Numbered from the stretch's first letter, positions 16,318 to 26,957 are shown. The stretch is 64,000 nt of DNA from Bacteroidota bacterium (GCA_021824145.1 JAKALM010000003.1:62001-126000); one strand, 5' to 3'. The notes: generated from the sequence alone by a model not told the origin. Program-made: numbers and translations.

Positions 16318-17670
16318 TTAATTTTGCCCAAAATTAAACGGATAAACAAATGATATTCTTGGTTCAATTCTTTTTTGAGGCTGATAATCAATTACATTAT
16401 TATTAGCATCGCGAATTGGTGTGAAAGTCCAATTGTATAACATAGAAACAATTAAATACGGAAGCGGTTTATAGCCAAGTTCAAAATACATAAATGAATT
16501 ATCATCAACTTTAAATATTGCCGACTCGGCTCCAATATTTGTTTTATCATATCCTGCTCGTACAACTATCGGCATTCCTTGAGTTGAAACATTTGCAACT
16601 AAATGCAGTACTCCGCTGTTTGGTGTTTTATCCAATCGCTGATAGCTTCCGATAATATCAAATAAGCCCATGAAATGTAAATCCAACTCACCAAAGTATC
16701 CGTTATCCGGATTTGTTATTGATGAAAGCAAAGTTGCTTTACTTAATATAGCGCCATTAGTAGTATCAACTCTATATCTATCAACTTCATAAAGTGAATT
16801 AAAATATGAAGGGATATACTGTGCATTGTTAAATCTTCGTTCCATCTTTGCTGACGCATTCAAAATTCCAAGTCCATTTAAATCAACCGTAATACCTGCA
16901 GCAACACCGCTGCCGTAATTAATTATTTTGTTGAAGTCAGAATAAAGCTGAATATTGAGCATGCTTGATTTAATAATCGGCAGTCCCAAATCTACACCCA
17001 CAATTTGCATTCTGCCTTTATCATCAGCAATCAATCCAGTTGGATTTAAAGTTGGAGTAAAAACAACTCCTGAATATTTATTAAAATCAGCAGCATAAGT
17101 TCCGCCAACTTCTAAGTTGCTGATGATTGGAACATCAGCTAGTGAAGTTAATTTTAATGGCCTTACATAAGCTCTAATTGCAGTAACGCCCGCTTCAGCA
17201 AATGTGCTGTAAATAGATTCAAATCCAAACACGCCGAAATCAATATCTGCAACCAATCCGATTTTTCTATTATCAATTGATGGGCTGTTGTTGTATTGAT
17301 ACATGATAGTTCCATGCCCAAGGTTGTAATAATCAAGCGCTCCAAGTTTTATAAAAACCGGATCGTGCTTTAATCCATATCTTAAATAACGAATTATACT
17401 GAGATAATCTGAAAGAGTATTAAAGTCTTCTTTACGGATATTTCCATTTTTGTCGATATCTAAATTCAAATCTAATCCAACACCGAAATTTGCAAAAGAA
17501 ACTTCAGGCATAAAATGGAATCGATAATATAGCTGCCCGTCAATCCAATTTAATCCCAAGCCTCCATTTAAATTTCCATTGCCTGGAATAGGGTAATTTT
17601 CATATTGAGCAAAAAGATTAAATGAAGATAAAAAAATTACAGCGAGCAGAATATATTTTTTCATAAACAT
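16318..17670 (-). CDS. Predicted outer-membrane protein with EF-hand-like loop, downstream of the T9SS genes
   Basis: A signal peptide (ending NLFAQ) precedes about 430 residues of alternating beta strands. No named family is recognised. Around residue 70, DIDKNGNIRKED fits the EF-hand/dockerin calcium loop (D-x-D-x-N-G-x-I-x-x-x-D). The C-terminus (ISFVYPFNFGQN) lacks a T9SS sorting domain, so it is likely a barrel itself. It follows the PorU-type protease and a T9SS cargo at ~100 bp spacing and might act with them. MFMKK allows ATG at 17670 or 17664; both give a workable signal peptide. Confidence 0.7.
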   Translation of the reverse strand: MFMKKYILLAVIFLSSFNLFAQYENYPIPGNGNLNGGLGLNWIDGQLYYRFHFMPEVSFANFGVGLDLNLDIDKNGNIRKEDFNTLSDYLSIIRYLRYGLKHDPVFIKLGALDYYNLGHGTIMYQYNNSPSIDNRKIGLVADIDFGVFGFESIYSTFAEAGVTAIRAYVRPLKLTSLADVPIISNLEVGGTYAADFNKYSGVVFTPTLNPTGLIADDKGRMQIVGVDLGLPIIKSSMLNIQLYSDFNKIINYGSGVAAGITVDLNGLGILNASAKMERRFNNAQYIPSYFNSLYEVDRYRVDTTNGAILSKATLLSSITNPDNGYFGELDLHFMGLFDIIGSYQRLDKTPNSGVLHLVANVSTQGMPIVVRAGYDKTNIGAESAIFKVDDNSFMYFELGYKPLPYLIVSMLYNWTFTPIRDANNNVIDYQPQKRIEPRISFVYPFNFGQN

Positions 17671-17773
17671 CTCAATAATTTATTTGTGTAAATTTTAAAA
17701 GAAAATTATTTAATCAGCCTAATAATCGAACTAAAGATAACACTTTTTATAAATAATAATAAATTGGTTTGAT

Positions 17774-18439
17774 TTATTTCAACAATACCATCGGCTTGGT
17801 TTGGGAATACTTGCCGCACAAAATTGTATAATAGTAAACCCCGCTGCTAAGTTTAGAGCCGTCAAATGTTATCGAATACACGCCGGCAGATTGTTCTCCA
17901 TAATTTTTTTCTATAATTAAATTACCAAGTGTATTATAAACACACAATACAATTTCACTACGTTCTGGTATTTCAACTCGAATATTTGTGGAAGGATTAA
18001 AGGGATTAGGAAAATTCTGAGCTACAAAAAAATTCTTAGCGGTTAAACTATTTTCTTTTTTAATGCCTGATATTATGGTTACAACCAAAGTATCGGAATA
18101 TTTAATTCCTCCATTAACATCAATTTGTTTAAGCCTGTATAGAAAAGTTTTTCCCATATTAATAGTTGAATCTACACAAGAGTAATAATTTGGAACGTTG
18201 CTGTTTCCATGACCTGGAATAAAAACTAGTGTTCCCCAATTCGCGTCAGAATATTTTTCTACATTAAATCCATAATTATCTACTTCCGTAGCAGTACCCC
18301 AGTTTAATAATACTTTGGTTGAATCTAAGATTTGATAATTAAAATATACGAGTTCTACAGGCAATGGTATAATTTGTGAGAATAAATTTACATTGCATAA
18401 AGAAGTAATAACTGATGCATAAAATAAAAACCGTTTCAT
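17774..18439 (-). CDS. Small T9SS cargo: one FN3-like module plus type A sorting domain
   Basis: A signal peptide is followed by the module PLPVELVYFNY, TATEVDNYGFNVEKYSD and FLYRLKQIDVNG, a fibronectin-III-like unit very common in T9SS proteins of this group. Residues ~140-221 are the C-terminal sorting domain (NFPNPFNPSTNIRVEIP, GVYYYTILCGKYSQTKPMVLLK). No catalytic domain is left between them, so at 221 residues it is a minimal surface protein. Its ATG overlaps the stop of the PorU-type gene by 4 nt (18436-18439), showing tight coupling. Export and anchoring are inferred. Confidence 0.88.
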   Translation of the reverse strand: MKRFLFYASVITSLCNVNLFSQIIPLPVELVYFNYQILDSTKVLLNWGTATEVDNYGFNVEKYSDANWGTLVFIPGHGNSNVPNYYSCVDSTINMGKTFLYRLKQIDVNGGIKYSDTLVVTIISGIKKENSLTAKNFFVAQNFPNPFNPSTNIRVEIPERSEIVLCVYNTLGNLIIEKNYGEQSAGVYSITFDGSKLSSGVYYYTILCGKYSQTKPMVLLK

Positions 18440-21400
18440 CTTACAATTGCCAGCTTTTGAAAATCTGTTGATGTTTGATCAGAAAGCTTTGCGATTATTT
18501 TATAAAGATAAACTCCGTTTGCCAGCAGATCACCATCTTCGTCTCTGCCGTCCCAATAAATTCTATTAAAATTATTTCTTAGCTCAGATACTGGTACATT
18601 TATTTCTCTCAATAACCTGCCAGCAACCGAATAAATTTTTATTTTTAATTCCTCAGGAATTTGAGTCAGGTTAAAAGTAAAATAAGTACTTGAATTAAAA
18701 GGATTGGGATAATTATACAAATTTAAAACTTTAAGCTGATTTGAAACAATAAATGTTTTTTGCAGATCGTTAGATTGATTTACAAGTTCATTTCCATTTA
18801 TAGTTAAATAATGCTCGCCGTCTTTTAGCTTAGGATGAATTTTATACAAAACTTGCCGATTAATAGTATCATAAACAATTGAATCCATACCAGCATAATT
18901 AATTCTATTCCCATCAAGGATTATATTAACTTTCGTTGTATCCCAATAAGGATATTGAAAACCATAATTAAGCTTAAATAGAATTTCAGGATTAGGTGAT
19001 ACATAATCTCCGTCATAAATATAATTACCGTCGAAAGTATAAGAAATGCTGGCAGTTTTAACTAAAGTTATTGTATCCTTAACAACATAAAATGATTTAT
19101 TAAAATAATTATTATCCTTATATATCTCTGGAATTTTTTGTTCATTATCTACTTGAATTGAAAATGACAACGGCCCATACCCATCATAAAAATTTGATTT
19201 ATAGCCAAGTTCAAATGAAACTTTTGACATAGTATCCAGCTTAACAACTATAGTATCGAATAACAACTTTTGAGTCTTATCAGATTTATTTAAATATACA
19301 TCGACTTTAAAACTATCAGCTTCAGCCTCACCTACATTAAATATTGTGAAGAATAATTTTGTTGAATCTCCCTGATAAACTGTATCTTTAGAAATTGAAA
19401 CTGTTTGATAATTTAAACCTAATTCAGCTGGAAGTGAATAGTTAACTTTAATTGAAGATAACGTGGGCTGTGCCCCGGAAGTATCTGAATATAACCCAAG
19501 GCTAAACTTTAACTTATTATATTTATTTGCATCAATGAATCTTAAATCCAAACTATCTTGCGTCATTGTATAAGTTTGAAGAGTATCTATTTCTCCATTA
19601 TTAGTTATTCCAATTGGTTGAACAGTAATCTTTGAATTATTTGGTATTGAAGAATTTAATTTTAAATCATTCCATTTTGAAGCTGGACCAACTGTGGTTG
19701 TTGTAAGTGCGGCATTCAAAAAATCTCGGATCATTGTAGTATCTACTTGAGCTCTTCCAGAATAAGTTCTAGTAAACATCTCAGGCACACTTCCTACTGG
19801 AGAACCTTTTCGTCCAATCATTGCCCATGAATTTCTAAATTGTATACTATCAATATATTTGCTGCCGAAACTTTTTATCTCGTTTTTTAAAATAGTAATT
19901 AAATTACCGCTTCCTTCATCTGATATTGCAAAAGCAACAATGTAATTGCTATTCAAAGTATCTAATAGTGATATATAAGCATTTACAGCAGAAGCTCCTA
20001 ATCCGAAAATATCGAAGTTATAATATTTAATAAACTTTAAGGTTTTCGCATCAAATACACATACATGATGCCCTCTCAATGTACTTTCTGGAATATAATC
20101 TTTTCCATTTTCAGATATTATTGCCGTATTTCCGTCATTAAATCCAGCAGAAACAACTTGGAATAGGACACTATCACTCGAAAATTTAATTAGATTATTA
20201 GAATAAATAAGATTATTTAATTGACAATTTGAAAATGTCAGGCTGTCATTCAGCAAATAACCATTTTCATTCCCCCAAAATATTGATTGAGTATTTCCGT
20301 AATTGCTGTTTGGATAGTTTAGCTTAGAACGAAACCAAATCCTTTTATTCGCAAAAGATTTATTCAAACTAATCTGAGTTAATAAACTATCCATTGATAT
20401 TGTATAATTAAAAGGATTTAAAAAATTTTCATCTAAACTTAATTGATAATCAATTTGATTTGTATTGCTGTAATATATTGGATTTAAGATTTTTAAAATT
20501 CCGTTAGTTTCATATTCATTATTATAACTCACCAGACTTTTTAAAGAACCGCTTGCTACAACATATTTAACAATTGCTTTATTATCGTCTTTAGTAATTT
20601 CATCAACAACATTATTTGTATCTAAGACAACAGATAAAATATGTTCGCCTGCTTTGTTTTTAATTGGAATATATATTGTTAAAGAATCAATAAATGTCGG
20701 TAGAATTTTATTAATAACTTTTTGATAATCTACTACCCCTCCTATTTCATCTGTAATTTTAATTATAAAATTTGAAGGAAATACTTTCCCTAAATTTCTA
20801 TAAATTATCTTCACTTGAAGACTATCAACATTGTCTGTTGGTAATACAGGAGAGAAATGAATATCATTTGTGGTAATATTTAGATTTGGCTTAGGTGGAA
20901 TTGGCAATGAAATAATTGGATCGCCAATTAAAGTATTTGAAAATGCAAATAATCCATAAACTCCACCAGAACCATATTCTGAAAGAAGTTCTATTTTTGC
21001 TTTTCTGTGAGCTTCACCTATATTATAAACAGAATCTTGAAGCATAACTTTATAAAAAATTTGAGGGAAAGTTATTGCTGTCGAAAGAAAACCTAAAGAA
21101 GAATTACCGATATATGCAATTGCCTGGCCATTCAATCCATTTACAAACAACTGCGAAAAAGAAACAATATCAGGCTCTGCAAATTTACCTGTTGAACAGC
21201 CGTAATCGGTTATTAATGGAAATCTTCCCACGTCATTATTTAGCTGCACTGGATCTGTTATACTGTTATCCCAAGTTTGTGTACCAGAATGTCCAAGATA
21301 AGAAATAAATATTGCTCCTTCTTTTATTGCATTATTAATTTGGTCATCAGAATAAGGACCAAAATTACTTACGGGGTTATTTGTTTTATAAAAGTGAGTA

Positions 21401-23754
21401 TATTCCCCGCCAATGGGAGCTGGTATTACTAATGAATCAATTATGAAATCATTTACAGATTTCAACTGGCTTAATTGAGTAGGATCTGTAAAATTTCCCC
21501 CCGAGAAAAATAAATAACGTTTATTCCAATCATCAAATTTCTGCGATACATAGGCTTTGTGCTTATCAAAATAATGCTGAAATTCTTCGACACTGGTTGC
21601 AGGTAATCTTCCAATATCCATTTGTGGGATATTTGCGCCTGTAGTATCCCAAATAACAAACCATGTATCGCTGACTGGGGCTCCAAATGACGGCACATAG
21701 TTATGAGTTACAGCAGCTCCGAAGTTTTTAGTTTTATTTCCGTAATAATCATAAGTAGCACTTCCCGCTAAGAAAACATATTTTGGATAAGGTTCCTTCC
21801 AGTACATATGAGTAGATTCTAAGAAATATTTTATTGCTTCGGGATTAAAGTATCCATATGAAAATTGGTCATAGATATCATCAACGTCGACTAATTTTGT
21901 AGCTACTTTATACTGCTGCTCAATAAAATTATCGTAATTCTGTGCAATTCCATTAAAAATTTTATTTGTAATTAAAATGTAATCGGCTTGATTTTGAGAA
22001 TCATCTAAATTTATAAATTTCTTAAGGTAATAAATTTGTGGCTTATAAATTTTTGATTGGCTAATTAACACAAACTTATCTGAATTCGAAATAGTATCGT
22101 CAAAAATTATTTGACCATTCTTAGGCTCCACAAAATACTTCTTGTATTCATTTCCGTATTTCCAAACAATAATAGAATCGCTTGATATATTAGAAATATC
22201 AACAGCTCTATCAACGCTGTCAGTAAGAAATGGAAATTTGAAGTTTAGTGAATCGGAATAACTATAAAGATATCTTGGATACTCAACTTCTATCCAATCA
22301 AATGCACATGAATTAATAGAATTTAAAGTTGGATAGGAATGTATAATTAAACTATTATTTCCTTCTTGCAAAAGATTTGAGCTTATAGTACCGTTAAGCA
22401 CTACTTGCTGATATTTGTTAATATAAATTGAATCATAAGTTCTGGGATCTGAATTCACACTTAAACTTAAAAGATGTGCGTTTTGAAAAACATCCGAAGC
22501 ATAATCTTGAAGCTTTGCAAAAACATATGCTGGTTTATTAGGAAATATATTGCTTGCACTAAAACTTTTGGGATTATCACCAACCCCAAGTAGATTTTCA
22601 ATCCATGTTTTATTCTCGTACCAGTAAGGATATTCTCTTCTTACGGGATCCTGCATAGAAAAATCATACCAGTTATTTACTTCATAATGATAAATTTCAT
22701 TGTAATATTTAAGCGTATCCAAAAGCTGATTGCTGCTGTTAGAATATAATTTAACCCTCAACCCATTTGAGCCCCCCCAAGTTAACCAGTAAACTGACGT
22801 ATCAGTATATCTTCCTAAATATTCGTTATATGGCTGCCCATAATTTGAAACTTCCCTATGGTGTCCTCCCATGTTTCGAATTCCTACAAACTCTATATAA
22901 CCTTTAGATAAAAATGTATTATCCATTTCACCATTGACATAAATGGGTATTTCATTCCCCTTATTAATTATTCGGAAAGTTTTAGCATCAATTGAATTTA
23001 CATCTACACCTAAGTCAATTAAATCTTGTGGATAAATTCTATATACTCCATCTCTTGCAGTTCCTAGCTTAACATAATTTTTTGTGTAGTCAATCCATGA
23101 ATCATCATATGGAAGATTATAGCTTGGTTTTATTTTGAATTTGTCACTGAAAATATTTTTAGTGATTAAGTTTCTATCAATATTAGTATTCTGAATGTGT
23201 GGAGGAATAGAAATATTTTTATTAAATATTAATTCAAGAGAAAATTCTTCATTTAAAAAAGTTCTTTTAGGCGATATATCATAATCCAATAGTTTAATTC
23301 TTAAATGTATACAATAATTACCCCCAATATAAAGATAGCCTTTTACCTGAAGATTACTACTTTGGTAAAAGTTAATAGGGTTTTTTAATTTTTCATATTT
23401 TATCAGTGAGTCTCCAATGATGGAAATCTTATCATTTATTTCTGGAAGCGCGTCAATTTCTATTCTTTTTTTTATGCTTAAGATTACTTTAGCTTTTGAT
23501 CCCAGCGGTAATGGAAGGAAAATATCTTTGAAAGGAATTACAAAACTGCCCTGCTGCTGTTCATCCTTATATTTGTCAAACACAACTTCTTCGTAAGAAC
23601 CATTATTAATTATTTTATATGAGGGAGGGGTAATCGAAAAATCAATCGTGTAAATATTATTACTTACATTTTCTTTTAGAATATTTATTTGTGCGTTAAT
23701 TTCACTATATAAAATGAGTAATATAGTAGAAATTATAAAAAAAATTTTACCCAT
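18436..23754 (-). CDS. porU: Gingipain-family (C25) cysteine protease, PorU-like T9SS sortase, with C-terminal sorting-type domain
   Basis: 1772 residues with a signal peptide. The C25 catalytic domain (~600-980) holds His822 in YLGHSGTQTW and Cys853 in YGCSTGKFAEPD, the gingipain His/Cys pair. AGSATYDYYG and GRLPATSVEE match PorU. PorU removes the C-terminal signal of T9SS cargo at the cell surface and attaches them to lipopolysaccharide. Downstream are CARDB/FN3-like repeats (~985-1650), then a C-terminal domain YNYPNPFNSST with GRDEDGDLLANGVYLYKI. It is longer than P. gingivalis PorU, and an ordinary secreted C25 protease is the main alternative. Confidence 0.85.
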   Translation of the reverse strand: MGKIFFIISTILLILYSEINAQINILKENVSNNIYTIDFSITPPSYKIINNGSYEEVVFDKYKDEQQQGSFVIPFKDIFLPLPLGSKAKVILSIKKRIEIDALPEINDKISIIGDSLIKYEKLKNPINFYQSSNLQVKGYLYIGGNYCIHLRIKLLDYDISPKRTFLNEEFSLELIFNKNISIPPHIQNTNIDRNLITKNIFSDKFKIKPSYNLPYDDSWIDYTKNYVKLGTARDGVYRIYPQDLIDLGVDVNSIDAKTFRIINKGNEIPIYVNGEMDNTFLSKGYIEFVGIRNMGGHHREVSNYGQPYNEYLGRYTDTSVYWLTWGGSNGLRVKLYSNSSNQLLDTLKYYNEIYHYEVNNWYDFSMQDPVRREYPYWYENKTWIENLLGVGDNPKSFSASNIFPNKPAYVFAKLQDYASDVFQNAHLLSLSVNSDPRTYDSIYINKYQQVVLNGTISSNLLQEGNNSLIIHSYPTLNSINSCAFDWIEVEYPRYLYSYSDSLNFKFPFLTDSVDRAVDISNISSDSIIVWKYGNEYKKYFVEPKNGQIIFDDTISNSDKFVLISQSKIYKPQIYYLKKFINLDDSQNQADYILITNKIFNGIAQNYDNFIEQQYKVATKLVDVDDIYDQFSYGYFNPEAIKYFLESTHMYWKEPYPKYVFLAGSATYDYYGNKTKNFGAAVTHNYVPSFGAPVSDTWFVIWDTTGANIPQMDIGRLPATSVEEFQHYFDKHKAYVSQKFDDWNKRYLFFSGGNFTDPTQLSQLKSVNDFIIDSLVIPAPIGGEYTHFYKTNNPVSNFGPYSDDQINNAIKEGAIFISYLGHSGTQTWDNSITDPVQLNNDVGRFPLITDYGCSTGKFAEPDIVSFSQLFVNGLNGQAIAYIGNSSLGFLSTAITFPQIFYKVMLQDSVYNIGEAHRKAKIELLSEYGSGGVYGLFAFSNTLIGDPIISLPIPPKPNLNITTNDIHFSPVLPTDNVDSLQVKIIYRNLGKVFPSNFIIKITDEIGGVVDYQKVINKILPTFIDSLTIYIPIKNKAGEHILSVVLDTNNVVDEITKDDNKAIVKYVVASGSLKSLVSYNNEYETNGILKILNPIYYSNTNQIDYQLSLDENFLNPFNYTISMDSLLTQISLNKSFANKRIWFRSKLNYPNSNYGNTQSIFWGNENGYLLNDSLTFSNCQLNNLIYSNNLIKFSSDSVLFQVVSAGFNDGNTAIISENGKDYIPESTLRGHHVCVFDAKTLKFIKYYNFDIFGLGASAVNAYISLLDTLNSNYIVAFAISDEGSGNLITILKNEIKSFGSKYIDSIQFRNSWAMIGRKGSPVGSVPEMFTRTYSGRAQVDTTMIRDFLNAALTTTTVGPASKWNDLKLNSSIPNNSKITVQPIGITNNGEIDTLQTYTMTQDSLDLRFIDANKYNKLKFSLGLYSDTSGAQPTLSSIKVNYSLPAELGLNYQTVSISKDTVYQGDSTKLFFTIFNVGEAEADSFKVDVYLNKSDKTQKLLFDTIVVKLDTMSKVSFELGYKSNFYDGYGPLSFSIQVDNEQKIPEIYKDNNYFNKSFYVVKDTITLVKTASISYTFDGNYIYDGDYVSPNPEILFKLNYGFQYPYWDTTKVNIILDGNRINYAGMDSIVYDTINRQVLYKIHPKLKDGEHYLTINGNELVNQSNDLQKTFIVSNQLKVLNLYNYPNPFNSSTYFTFNLTQIPEELKIKIYSVAGRLLREINVPVSELRNNFNRIYWDGRDEDGDLLANGVYLYKIIAKLSDQTSTDFQKLAIVR

Positions 23755-24048
23755 TTTGAGAGTTAAAATGATTGTGTAATCTACAGAAAAATAATCATTA
23801 AACTTAACTCTTTCAAGTATAAATTATCAAGATGAATTGATAACTCACCTCATACAAAGTTGATAACACCTTGAAGGATATTGCGTAAGACGCGTTAATG
23901 AATACTTTTCTTGTTAACTTTAATTATATGCTGAAAAAATTAGATAGTATTTAAATTTTAATAAAAATTATAATTTACTCTAATTTCAATTAAATTATGA
24001 ATAGGTTATGACATAAAAAGTAATAACTGAAAAAATTTTCCAAATATA
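23755..24048. other. AT-rich intergenic region between two minus-strand operons
   Basis: About 290 bp between the polysaccharide locus and the PorU gene. It should hold the porU promoter and leader. Apart from a short palindrome (TATCAA/TTGATA near 23826-23843) nothing specific is seen. Confidence 0.5.
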
Positions 24049-24804
24049 TTACTGATCATCTTTAGTATAATAACTAAAATCCTTATGAAATAGTAATATT
24101 TTTATTTTTATAATTATTATTGAAATAACAAACCGAGGAATTCCCCCTAAATATCTTTTCCATAAACGCGATGGTTCTTGAATAGTACGATAAAGCCATT
24201 CTAAGCCTAGATTCCTAAAATGTTTTGGTATTCGCTTAATTTTACCTACATAAAACTCTAAGAAATTTCCTACACAAATTATTATTTTGTTATCAAGATA
24301 TTCATTTAATTTTGAAGCAAACAATTCTTGCTTTGGAACGCCCATACCAATAATAATAACTTTGGGATCTTGAGTCATTATATTGTTTATTATTCTTTGT
24401 TCTTCTTTACTTGTGAAAAATCCATTTTGATATCCACAAACATTTACTCCTTTGTTCTTTATAAAATTTATATCCATTTCTGAAAATTTGCTTCCCACTA
24501 TAAAAATTTTATCATTTGACGCTTTATAATTATTAAGAATCCTTTCATTCAAATCGCTTGCATTAAATTTTTGTACATTCTTTAAACCAAGAAATTTTAA
24601 AGCTAAAAAAACACCTATACCATCCATATATATATAAAATTCGTTATCAATTACATTCTTAAAAATTGGGTGCTTATTATAAACATTAAAACAATGTTGA
24701 TTTATGTATGTTAGTAATAAATTTTTCCTTTGTCCATTAAAGCATTTAATTAATTCCAATACCTTGTTTTCTTTTGTAATTAAATTTTCAAATTCAAAAA
24801 TCAT
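24049..24804 (-). CDS. WecG/TagA/CpsF family glycosyltransferase (GT26)
   Basis: Signatures are FYIYMDGIGVFLALKFLG, IIIGMGVPKQELFASK and the C-terminal FYVGKIKRIPKHFRNLGLEWLYR, which define GT26. Members add a sugar (often N-acetylmannosamine or its uronate) to an undecaprenyl-linked acceptor at the inner face of the membrane. It ends the polysaccharide operon and overlaps the upstream gene by 4 nt. No WecA/TagO-type initiating transferase is in the window, so the lipid-linked acceptor must be made elsewhere. Confidence 0.92.
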   Translation of the reverse strand: MIFEFENLITKENKVLELIKCFNGQRKNLLLTYINQHCFNVYNKHPIFKNVIDNEFYIYMDGIGVFLALKFLGLKNVQKFNASDLNERILNNYKASNDKIFIVGSKFSEMDINFIKNKGVNVCGYQNGFFTSKEEQRIINNIMTQDPKVIIIGMGVPKQELFASKLNEYLDNKIIICVGNFLEFYVGKIKRIPKHFRNLGLEWLYRTIQEPSRLWKRYLGGIPRFVISIIIIKIKILLFHKDFSYYTKDDQ

Positions 24805-25901
24805 TTTCCCAACAAAAGCTCTTTATATATAATATTAAGTTTATTAAAGTACTCATCAAAAGAAGTTTTTTCTTTCACTGTATTAAATAAATTTTCTGCT
24901 AACAATTTCCCTTTCTCGGGCTGTTCAATTAGGTAGCAAATCTTTTCGGCTAACTCTTCTATATTACCGGTTGTGAATAACAAGCCGTTATTTCCATTCT
25001 CAATAAATTCATTTATACCTCCAGTTTTAGAACCTATAAAAGGTTTTTTCATCAAACCAGCTTCAAGCATAACATATCCAAATGATTCAATCCGAGATGG
25101 TAAAACAACTATATCTGAAACAGAATAATAAGGATAAGGATTTTTTATTACGTTTAGGAATCTTATGTCATTGGTTAGATTATTAAAAATATTTTTTAGG
25201 CTATTATCAAAAATTTGGCCTATAATTATCAAATGTATATTATCATATTTCTTTTTAAGCTTTTTAAATGATTCGATTAATATATCTACTCCTTTTATTT
25301 TTGTAATCCTTCCAACATATAAAATAATTTTTCCATCATCAGGTATCCCAAGTTCCGACCTAATATTTTTTGTTGTATTGATATTTTTATGTTCACTTGG
25401 ATCTAAAAAATTATACATTACATTTATTTTTCTTTCTGGTACATTGAATTTATCTATCAACATTATCTTTACAGAATTACTTACAGCAATAAATTTATCC
25501 GACTTGAAACTAAATTTATTTTTACCCTCAACAATGCTATGAACAGTAGTTATTGTCTTAACATTAATTTTTTTTGATATGAAATACGCTAATAATTCAG
25601 GGTAGCGGTGATGTGTATGAATTATATCAATTTCGTTTTCAATACAAAATTTTTTAAGAAATAAATAATTTGGTATTATGTTTTTAATATTTATAAATCC
25701 GCGTGAAAACTTTATAATATTTGGCTTTAAATCTAAAGTATCAAATTTACTTAATGCATCGCCTCCATTTGTAATAAAATATATTTTATAATTAGGATTC
25801 CTAGACAAGTTTTTAATAAGTGAAAATACATATTTACTAATTCCGCATGAATAATTGAAATTTGGAGAGATATGTAATATGTGATTTTTTTTATTAATCA
25901 A
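24801..25901 (-). CDS. GT4 family glycosyltransferase
   Basis: A 366-residue GT-B enzyme. It begins HILHISPNFNYSCGISKYV, has the central VSNSVKIMLIDKFN and YVGRITKIKGVDILIESF, and the E-x7-E motif in RIESFGYVMLEAG. Cytoplasmic, transferring a nucleotide sugar to the growing glycan. It overlaps the GT26 gene by 4 nt. Donor and linkage cannot be read from sequence. Confidence 0.92.
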   Translation of the reverse strand: MINKKNHILHISPNFNYSCGISKYVFSLIKNLSRNPNYKIYFITNGGDALSKFDTLDLKPNIIKFSRGFINIKNIIPNYLFLKKFCIENEIDIIHTHHRYPELLAYFISKKINVKTITTVHSIVEGKNKFSFKSDKFIAVSNSVKIMLIDKFNVPERKINVMYNFLDPSEHKNINTTKNIRSELGIPDDGKIILYVGRITKIKGVDILIESFKKLKKKYDNIHLIIIGQIFDNSLKNIFNNLTNDIRFLNVIKNPYPYYSVSDIVVLPSRIESFGYVMLEAGLMKKPFIGSKTGGINEFIENGNNGLLFTTGNIEELAEKICYLIEQPEKGKLLAENLFNTVKEKTSFDEYFNKLNIIYKELLLGK

Positions 25902-25982
25902 AAATTAGCTTCTATTAAAGATATATTAGTTCATAAAACAATAATATATTTTGCATTTGGATGAGTTTCAATTTAACTAATT

Positions 25983-26957
25983 TTATAAAATATAATTTTT
26001 GTTTGCTATTTTAAAAAATTCATATCTCAACAATTTATTTTCACGAGAAGTATATTTAATTAGATAATTAAGCCGATATCTTAACCTCAATTCCTTGAAT
26101 TTTAAAAAATAATTTTCTGGCAAAAACATTATTATAGTTGCAATTAATATTCTAAGATCGAGAAAATATTTCCATCCTAATTTTGTCCAATTTTTAATCG
26201 CATTTCTTCTACAGCCATAAAAATATTCCCGCCATCCGCAAAATTTTATTGTTTCAAATATGTTTTCTATTCCAAAATCATTAATGTTATTACTGTAATA
26301 TGGCACCTGAATGGCATAATGTATTTTTTGTTTTTTAAAATAATTTTCCCTGGAAAGAGAATCTTTTCTAATTCTCTGGAAAATTAATACTTCAGGCATA
26401 ATATAAAAATTAACTTTATTACGAATTCTTAACCATAAATCGTAATCTTCAAATACTTCCCCTTTATAACCACCGTTATTAATTACAACACTTTTAGAGA
26501 AAAAAGCTCCCGGATGCGATATGTAACTATGAAGCAATAAGTTTTTTTTAATTGTGCTAGATTCTAATTTGTCATTTATGATAAATGAAATATTGTTCTT
26601 TTTAAAATAAGCACTCCAGCATGATATAATTTTATCTCCTGGAATTCTTCTAAAAAATAAATATTGCTTTTCTAATCTTTCAGGATGACTCAGATCATCT
26701 GAATCCATTCTTGCTATTAATTCAGTTTGTGCTATACTAAGACCATAATTAAGAGTATCGGATAAACCGGTGTGTTCTTTTTTCTTGTATATAATTCTTG
26801 GATCATCAAACGATAAAATAATCTTTTCAGTATTATCAGTCGAACCATCATTAATAATTAAAAACTGAAAATTCTTAAAAGTTTGGTTTAAAATACTTTT
26901 AATCGAATTATGTATATACTTTTCATCATTAAATGCAGGTAATATTACTGTAATCAT
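25983..26957 (-). CDS. GT2 family glycosyltransferase
   Basis: The GT-A start VILPAFNDEKYIHNSIKSIL is followed by INDGSTDNT and the metal-binding ARMDSDDLSHPERL. The GYKGEVFEDYDLWLRI segment fits the catalytic acid region (ED-x-D-x-W). A basic, hydrophobic C-terminus may contact the membrane. It overlaps the upstream gene by one base. The sugar transferred is unknown. Confidence 0.93.
   Translation of the reverse strand: MITVILPAFNDEKYIHNSIKSILNQTFKNFQFLIINDGSTDNTEKIILSFDDPRIIYKKKEHTGLSDTLNYGLSIAQTELIARMDSDDLSHPERLEKQYLFFRRIPGDKIISCWSAYFKKNNISFIINDKLESSTIKKNLLLHSYISHPGAFFSKSVVINNGGYKGEVFEDYDLWLRIRNKVNFYIMPEVLIFQRIRKDSLSRENYFKKQKIHYAIQVPYYSNNINDFGIENIFETIKFCGWREYFYGCRRNAIKNWTKLGWKYFLDLRILIATIIMFLPENYFLKFKELRLRYRLNYLIKYTSRENKLLRYEFFKIANKNYIL

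Noticed and set aside
23880-24048. tRNA or riboswitch in the gap before porU
   Set aside because: No cloverleaf or known aptamer pattern could be traced; the sequence is plain AT-rich.
25165-25542. Plus-strand 125-codon frame in the GT4 gene
   Set aside because: Antisense shadow with hydrophobic, low-complexity translation and no start signal.
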